A stretch of 64,000 nucleotides of DNA from Auricularia sp. M13 (lineage: Eukaryota; Basidiomycota; Agaricomycetes; Auriculariales; Auriculariaceae), in contig CM073193.1 in NCBI GenBank assembly GCA_037042915.1, positions 1-64,000 of the forward strand. The letters run 5' to 3'. The notes under the pieces are model-generated. The model searched no databases. It was not told the origin of the DNA and saw only the letters and a program-made list of their open reading frames with translations. Positions 58,704 through 64,000 of this stretch are shown here, in pieces (position 1 is the stretch's first letter; each line of letters begins with the position of its first letter). Made by a program: the position numbers and the translations under genes.

Positions 58704-59676
58704 AGTGAATAGAAAATATGGAGAACGAACGAGCGGCGTGCACTACGATGAGGCCAAGAAACCCGGAGATGGATTGAGCAGGAAGGATGGAAATAAAATA
58801 AAGCTTGCTGCGCATAGTCAATCCACCGACCTTTATGGGAGCAGGATTGTCCCAGAATAGGCCGTGCATAAGTTCGGTACAGGGCATCGGGAATCATAGC
58901 CATCAGCATTTAATTGACATCCTCCGGACCGGGCGCGCGCAGCAGCTGATTGGCACACGCCAGCGGTCTACCGTATGCCTGACGGTGGGTAATCCGCTGG
59001 GCAAAGGCGTTGTCGTAGTAGCGCGAGAAGTCAAGCCCGCAAAGTCTACAGGTTTTTCGAAAGACGGCGCCAGGACGCTGAGCGCGTATGATTGTAGAAC
59101 TGCATGATTAAGTAGGCGCTGCGCAGCTGCGTTCATTTGATCTGTCCGATGGCGTTGATAGTTCTGAGTGACAGAAGCAACGAGAAGCAAGAGGCGGTGA
59201 TGATTTCCAAGTCCGATTGACTGCGCTTGCCGCACACGCCCCAACTCCGGAGGTCAGGCAACGGCTCAGAAGACACCAAATCGCCCTATCATTTCCAATC
59301 CTCGCTTTGCAGGCGATTGCGCTCAAGATTTTTCTGTGCATCGAGTCCAGAGCGCCGGCAACCTAACTTTTTTCTTTCGGGTCAACACGACGCCGGCACT
59401 GCACATGCAGCGATTCTGTAAGCAGATGACTCGCGCTCTCCGGGGTACTCGCTCATACGAACTTGTAGTTCTGGCTCTGGATATCTCTGTGACTTTGTGC
59501 GAACTCCCACAGTCCATTTCTACTGGTGTCCAACTCTTTGATGCTAGCGCTGTCTACATCTGTCCTCGAGCCTCCGTTGCTTCCTGCTTCTTCGCTTCAC
59601 AATTGCTCTCGGGAACTACCAGGCCTTCGGAAAACTCTTATATGTCTACGCCTGCCCAAATGAGGTTCTGCCCACG

Positions 59677-61647
59677 CTACACTGCTTCAAATTCGACCAT
59701 AGTTGTATCGCCGCCGTCCCATGTCTTGACAAACTGGAGGCCCGCCTCCTTTCTGCAGGTGCCATCCGTCAGACAGGGAAATTGTATTAACAATGCGCTA
59801 CGAACCCAATGGTGATAAACTCGTCCAGCGTTCGCTCTCGCCCGTTGCACGTGGACAGCATGTTTAAATCCTGGTTATACTTGCGCTGCGCACCCACGCC
59901 GAAGTTGGGCAGGAGCGGAAACGGTGCCTATCATGGGATGCTCAGATGACTTGCCCTTGTCAAGGCGATCGCGCACCTGTTTCTGGCCCTCTTGCTGGCC
60001 GTCTGCTGACGCAAGTAGCAGGATGATCTCGTCTGGCCACCGAATCAGAATCGCGACTCCGTGGTGGCGCGAAGATCGCGACGCTTACGAATGAGGACTT
60101 TTGCGTGCGGCTTCGTCATTGCTTTGCGCACATTGCGCAGAATGGTGACGCAGTCTGCGTCCGACCAGTCATGGCTTCGCTGCAGGTGAGTGTTCTGCCA
60201 GCTCATATCCAGACATGAACTCACAGAACATGCTTCAACTAACACGCCGCGGTCAGGTCACACTCTAGCCAAGTTCTGCCGACAACTCACATAGTAAAAG
60301 TCACATCCATCGACGGGCGCTTCTGCCAAAAAGTCGATCGCGACGAGGTCCACGCGTCCCTTCTGCAAAGCCTCCGGTGCGTCCTGTTCCCATACCTTCT
60401 GCGCCTGGCCGATGACGCTCGGCAGGTCCTGCACGACCGCTCTGATGTGCGGATGCGCCTTCGTCAGCGCCATCGCGACGTGCCCGACGCTCCCGCCAAG
60501 ATCGCAGAACGTCGCGTCTTGCGGTACGGTATGCCAAGCATATGCTGATGCAGCGATGGTGAGTCCTCTATTTCTCACACCTGTTATTGGAAGGAAGGAA
60601 GGAATCCTTACATTCTGCGATCACAGACGCCCCTCCGTTGAGCTTCGTCCAACCAGCCATAGCAATCGGGAATCTCTGTCGTCGGCGTTGGTGAAGCGTG
60701 CATAATATACAACGCCCATCGGCTTACCGCGCCGCGAACAGGCTGAAAAATGTGTGTAGTGAGCGCGTCGCAGCGCTGGGACCCATGCCTTACGCACGTC
60801 ATTGGTAGCCATCTCAAACATGGATTGTCCGTGCGCGCGCACGAAGGCGCACTTGTCCTTCTCCGTCGACGATGCCCACTCCGGGTCTGACAGTACGTCT
60901 GACAGACATCCTAGACCGTGATACACCTCATCAACGCTGATCAAAGAGTTTGTAGCTCAGAAACCGAACCATCGTAGTATAGCGCGCAAAACTCACAAGT
61001 GTCCGATGAGCCCGCTCGTCGTATCCTCCGGAAGCAGGCATATGCTGAGTTTGTTGTTGGCGTAGACGTCCTTGCTGACTGGCAGTGCACTGAGTTAGGC
61101 TTTTGCCAAGTGCCGATCTTGGACGCGCACCTTCGCGGAAACAATGCTTCGTCGCGAGATTGCGCAAGACGCGGCCCAGCTTGTCCGCGTCCATACCCGC
61201 CAACGCCGCAAGCTCAGAAACCGACTTTGGGCCGTCGCGCAGGTGTTCCGCAGTACGTGCAGTCAATGCGACGCGGAGACACGCCGGGTTAATCATCTGC
61301 AGAACTGGTCTCTCGAAATCCGTGGCTCAATTTAATCTCGGACGTACATCGAACGCGCGCTACTCGCTGGTCAGCCTCTGCAATCGAATTGCACAACCAT
61401 TGCGTACGTTGGCCATGGTATGCGATGCGGGCGCAACGCTCGCGCACAGCTGCGCGCACGCGCTCTCCAGCACGCACACTGCCTCACGGATTGCGCCATT
61501 GACGAGCGTTGCAGAGGCGTCGGTGCTGTCGAGGCTGGGCACGGGCCGCGCGGCCGCGGCATACTCAGCCAGAACGGTCTCCACGCTCTGTGAGATGAGC
61601 GCGGCGAGGTCGCGCAGGTGCGCGTTGTCCTGCGTTGTCTGCGACAT
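59677..61647 (-). CDS. COMT-type SAM-dependent O-methyltransferase, copy B, 12 exons, 437 aa
   Basis: Minus-strand exons: 61647-61408, 61296-61131, 61078-60997, 60936-60798, 60742-60728 (15 nt), 60675-60612, 60544-60291, 60238-60225 (14 nt), 60174-60089, 60032-59977, 59927-59806, 59752-59677; 438 codons without a stop. The N-terminal dimerisation domain includes ACLRVALTARTAEHL and LGRVLRNLATKHCFRE. The SAM-binding CDLGGSVGH is at residues 249-257; the catalytic His326 lies in HDWSDAD; the C-terminus is WDGGDTTMVEFEAV. It pairs with copy A at 51992-54027, on the same strand about 5.6 kb away, separated by the membrane-protein and protease genes. I chose the ATG at 61647 over 61683 by alignment with copy A. 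Both catalytic motifs are intact, so it is probably active on a small hydroxylated substrate. Confidence 0.87.
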
Positions 61648-62363
61648 GTTTCGGCTTGCAACCTGAACTTGAAGCGTAAGCACCCCGTCGTCGTTTGCAT
61701 CCCCCTTTTGTACATCTATCGTCTATCGCAGTGCTCTCATGTGCCGAGTTCCGGCAACTCCGGCGCATCGATGGCAGATTAAACCTGTTGTGTATATTCC
61801 ACTGAGCGCCGAAGCCTGCAGAACGCCGGTGTTATGGGGTTGTGTAGCGTGGATTGCGCGTTGCGCCCAAGTCTCTCACCAATGGCAGAGCGACGAAGCT
61901 AGATCTGAATCCCCGAGGGCAGTGCTACGCGTGCACGAGAAGACCACCTCCGAGTCAGGTGAGATCTCAGACCCGTGGCCGATCGATAAGTACATGTCAC
62001 TGTACCTCACTTTTCTTCGTTATATATCCTTTCTGTCCCCATGAATAGCCGCATCTTGTCAAGACACCGTAGTATTAGGTAGTCTTTAGGGGACACATAG
62101 ATTCATCATCATCAACTTTCAATCTGCTGCCGTGCCTTCATGCCGACGGCAGAGATAGTCCCCAGAAAATAACAGGGATCAAGAGGTCAAGCACAAGCTC
62201 GAAGCGGTGAACTGACATGCGACCCCATTTTACATGCGGTGCAGGAATCGGCCCTATGGCGACTTGATCCTAGGACCAGAATGCCCCATCACACAAATGC
62301 CTGGCGGATTCCCTTATAACGATGTTCGTAAGCAACATTCAACTGCTACGCAGGTCTGCAGAT
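61648..62363. other. Intergenic, no supported gene
   Basis: Between the divergent methyltransferase B and the DUF6533 copy. TTATAAC at about 62313, some 50 bp before the DUF6533 start, is a possible TATA. Nothing else is seen. Confidence 0.45.
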
Positions 62364-63680
62364 ATGTCGTTTGTCTCCGGCCAAGATCCAGCGGCTATCC
62401 AGGGCTTGATCAAAGCCTGGGAGCATCAGTGAGTATTCACTTCCGAGCTTTTCCCACAACTAACGCGATGAAACAGACAAGGAAACTTCAAATTTCAGAC
62501 GGCTAGCTACGCACTGTATTGCTGGGATCATCGTTAGTCCAGCATCGTCGACGGACAGGCCTTTTTCGCTTATATTCAACGCTGGCAGTGCTAGTTTTTG
62601 ATGATGAAGTCGAGAAGATCTGGCGGCGCAAGTTCACATTCGCGTGACTGCTCTACGTCCTCAATCGATACATTACCCACGTCCAGTTCATCGCAATCCA
62701 GGTCGGCTTCTATGAGACGACCTGGTCCGCGGAGCAGTGCGATGCCTTTGTGAAGTTTCCAGGGGCGGGCACCATCACGGTCTTCGCAAGTAAGTGTATG
62801 TTGTTTGTTCCGCAGACTCCATCTCACGCCATCTCTCGCAGTTGCACAAAGTGCGTCTAATTGATTCTAATGCCCGTATCATATGCATGGATGCTCTAAC
62901 AGTATCTCAGTGACCATGATCTTGCGAATGTACGCTTCATACGGCCGCAATAACTGGGTCCTGTACTTTCTTTGCATCGTCCTCGTGGCCCAGTTAACAA
63001 TCATGAGCATCTGTCTCGGCACCGGTGCTCGTAAGTCTACGTTCCCAATACGTTCCTATCACTCCCTGGAGGCGCTTACTGACTGTTCGGGCGCGTGGTT
63101 TGAATAGGTGTCAAGTTTCCGCCCGGCTTCCCAGGATGTGTTCTAACCGGCACAGTGTCATACTTCGGCAAGCATTCAGCTAAATGTGTACTGAATACTG
63201 ATACAGAGTCTCTAGGGGCATTCTGGATTGCGCCGCTAGTGACGGACTCGTGCATATTTGCCCTCACACTTCCGCACATGGCGATATCGCAAGTCCCGCG
63301 TAAACGTTCCGATTGCCGAGCAGATGTTCCGTGATGGGATACTGTATTTCCTCGTCATATTCTGCGGTAACCTGCTCAATGTAATTTTATACTGGGTATG
63401 GAGGTTCTGGAAGAACTTTGAGAGCGTGCTCACACTGTTTCAGTCTGCACCTCCCGATCTGACGGCGCTGGGCGCCTCCTTCACGCATGTTATGACTTGC
63501 CTCATGGTCGCGCGCCTACACTTGAACCTGCGCAGCGCGATCAATGAAAGCAACGGCGCGTATCACCCATCTCATTCTAGCATCGGAAACGACGTCGGGC
63601 GCAGGCGTCAGGCCTATGCAGGAAATCAATCATTCTTCACGCTAGGAAATCTAGGAGAGGAGATGGAGGTGCGCATCTGA
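62364..63680 (+). pseudogene. DUF6533-type membrane protein gene with a nonsense codon and a frameshift
   Basis: Exons 62364-62428, 62477-62532, 62595-62789, 62842-62850 (9 nt), 62911-63030, 63108-63395 and 63444-63680 rebuild a typical DUF6533 seven-span-like protein: YALYCWDHLFDDEVEKIW, then KFTFA, LLYVLNRYITHV, MTMILRMYASYGRN, and FWIAPLVTDSCIFALTL. Two lesions break it: an in-frame TGA at 62645-62647 (between FTFA and LLYVLN) and a 1-nt frameshift near 63271-63280 (before RTWRYRKSRVNVP). The rest is intact, so decay is recent, or one lesion could be a sequencing error. The family is integral membrane and expanded in mushrooms; function not established. No repaired sequence is implied. Confidence 0.7.
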
Positions 63681-64000
63681 TTTCCCTGGTTTCATCGCGT
63701 GCAGCTCATCTCAGTTCCATAGGCAAGCTCATATAGTTCTGCAAAGTATGGTCTCGGTGGGAAGGGGCGTCCCGTACAACACGATTCCTCTCGGGAGGGA
63801 TTTGACATCCCTTTGCAGACCCTGCAGCCGCGAAGCAGAAGTGAAGCCCTTGTATAGTTCATACGACGCTGTATCATAATCTAAGATTTGTCTGGAAGAT
63901 TTCGCAGCCGACATACTACATGCCTCTCTAGTCTGGCAGGGAAATTTAGGCCCCATAAGCATTATAATCGGATTCGACCTCTGAACAGCTGGCGCGGATG
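63681..64000. other. Window end, no supported gene
   Basis: A minus-strand frame (63729-63962) has no recognisable domain. The region may hold the end of a gene outside the window. Confidence 0.35.

Noticed and set aside
62645-62647. Programmed stop readthrough or selenocysteine at the DUF6533 TGA
   Set aside because: The +4 context is CTG rather than the strong CTA, fungi lack selenoprotein machinery in nearly all lineages, and a second frameshift lesion already breaks the gene.
63729-63962. 77-codon minus-strand frame at the window end
   Set aside because: Too short, no domain, and no continuation visible within the window.

Overview
The window looks like nuclear DNA of an agaricomycete (mushroom-type basidiomycete). 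Genes are split by many introns of about 40-60 nt with GT-AG ends and CTNAY-like branch sites. The families that can be recognised (F-box, DUF6593, DUF6533 and DUF6532-type proteins, COMT-type O-methyltransferases, a Plavaka transposase) are characteristic of that group. All family names come from reading the translations by eye; no database was searched.

Layout. 0-9 kb: the start of a leftward gene at the edge, a two-exon F-box gene (3.1-4.2 kb), a small basic coiled-coil gene (4.8-5.2 kb) and decayed sequence. 9-15.9 kb: a short inverted-repeat element, a 5'-truncated LINE with a 14-bp target duplication, and a DUF6593 relic. 15.9-21.4 kb: a Plavaka-type DNA transposon with an intact 992-aa transposase gene, divergently paired with a 539-aa DUF6532-like gene. 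23-32 kb: mostly decayed DNA and small inverted-repeat elements. 33.2-38.5 kb: a very young LTR retrotransposon (371-bp LTRs that I read as identical, 5-bp target duplication) inserted in an F-box gene. It has lost most of gag-pol, holds a 2.2-kb inverted-repeat insert with arrays of CCGTGCGCA motifs, and carries an intron-containing cargo gene. 39-40.4 kb: a CACTG-ended MITE and a Zn2Cys6 regulator. 42.7-44.3 kb: a foldback element with long internal arms and a 9-bp target duplication. 44-50 kb: decayed F-box/LRR sequence. 50-64 kb: a gene-rich block with a DUF6593 gene, two COMT-type O-methyltransferase paralogues flanking a membrane-protein gene and a secreted subtilase, and a broken DUF6533 gene.

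A TATA box followed about 45-75 bp later by CTCATCATCTGCTA recurs roughly ten times on both strands between 8.9 and 49.5 kb, mostly without an intact gene behind it.

Working picture: a transposon-rich accessory segment next to a secreted-protein and small-molecule-modification block. The strongest candidate for something undescribed is the LTR element at 33.2-38.5 kb, which combines apparently intact cis signals, no usable gag-pol, a spliced cargo gene and a nested, helically phased motif array. Exon models were built by hand from splice consensus, reading frame and, for the methyltransferases, comparison of the two paralogues.
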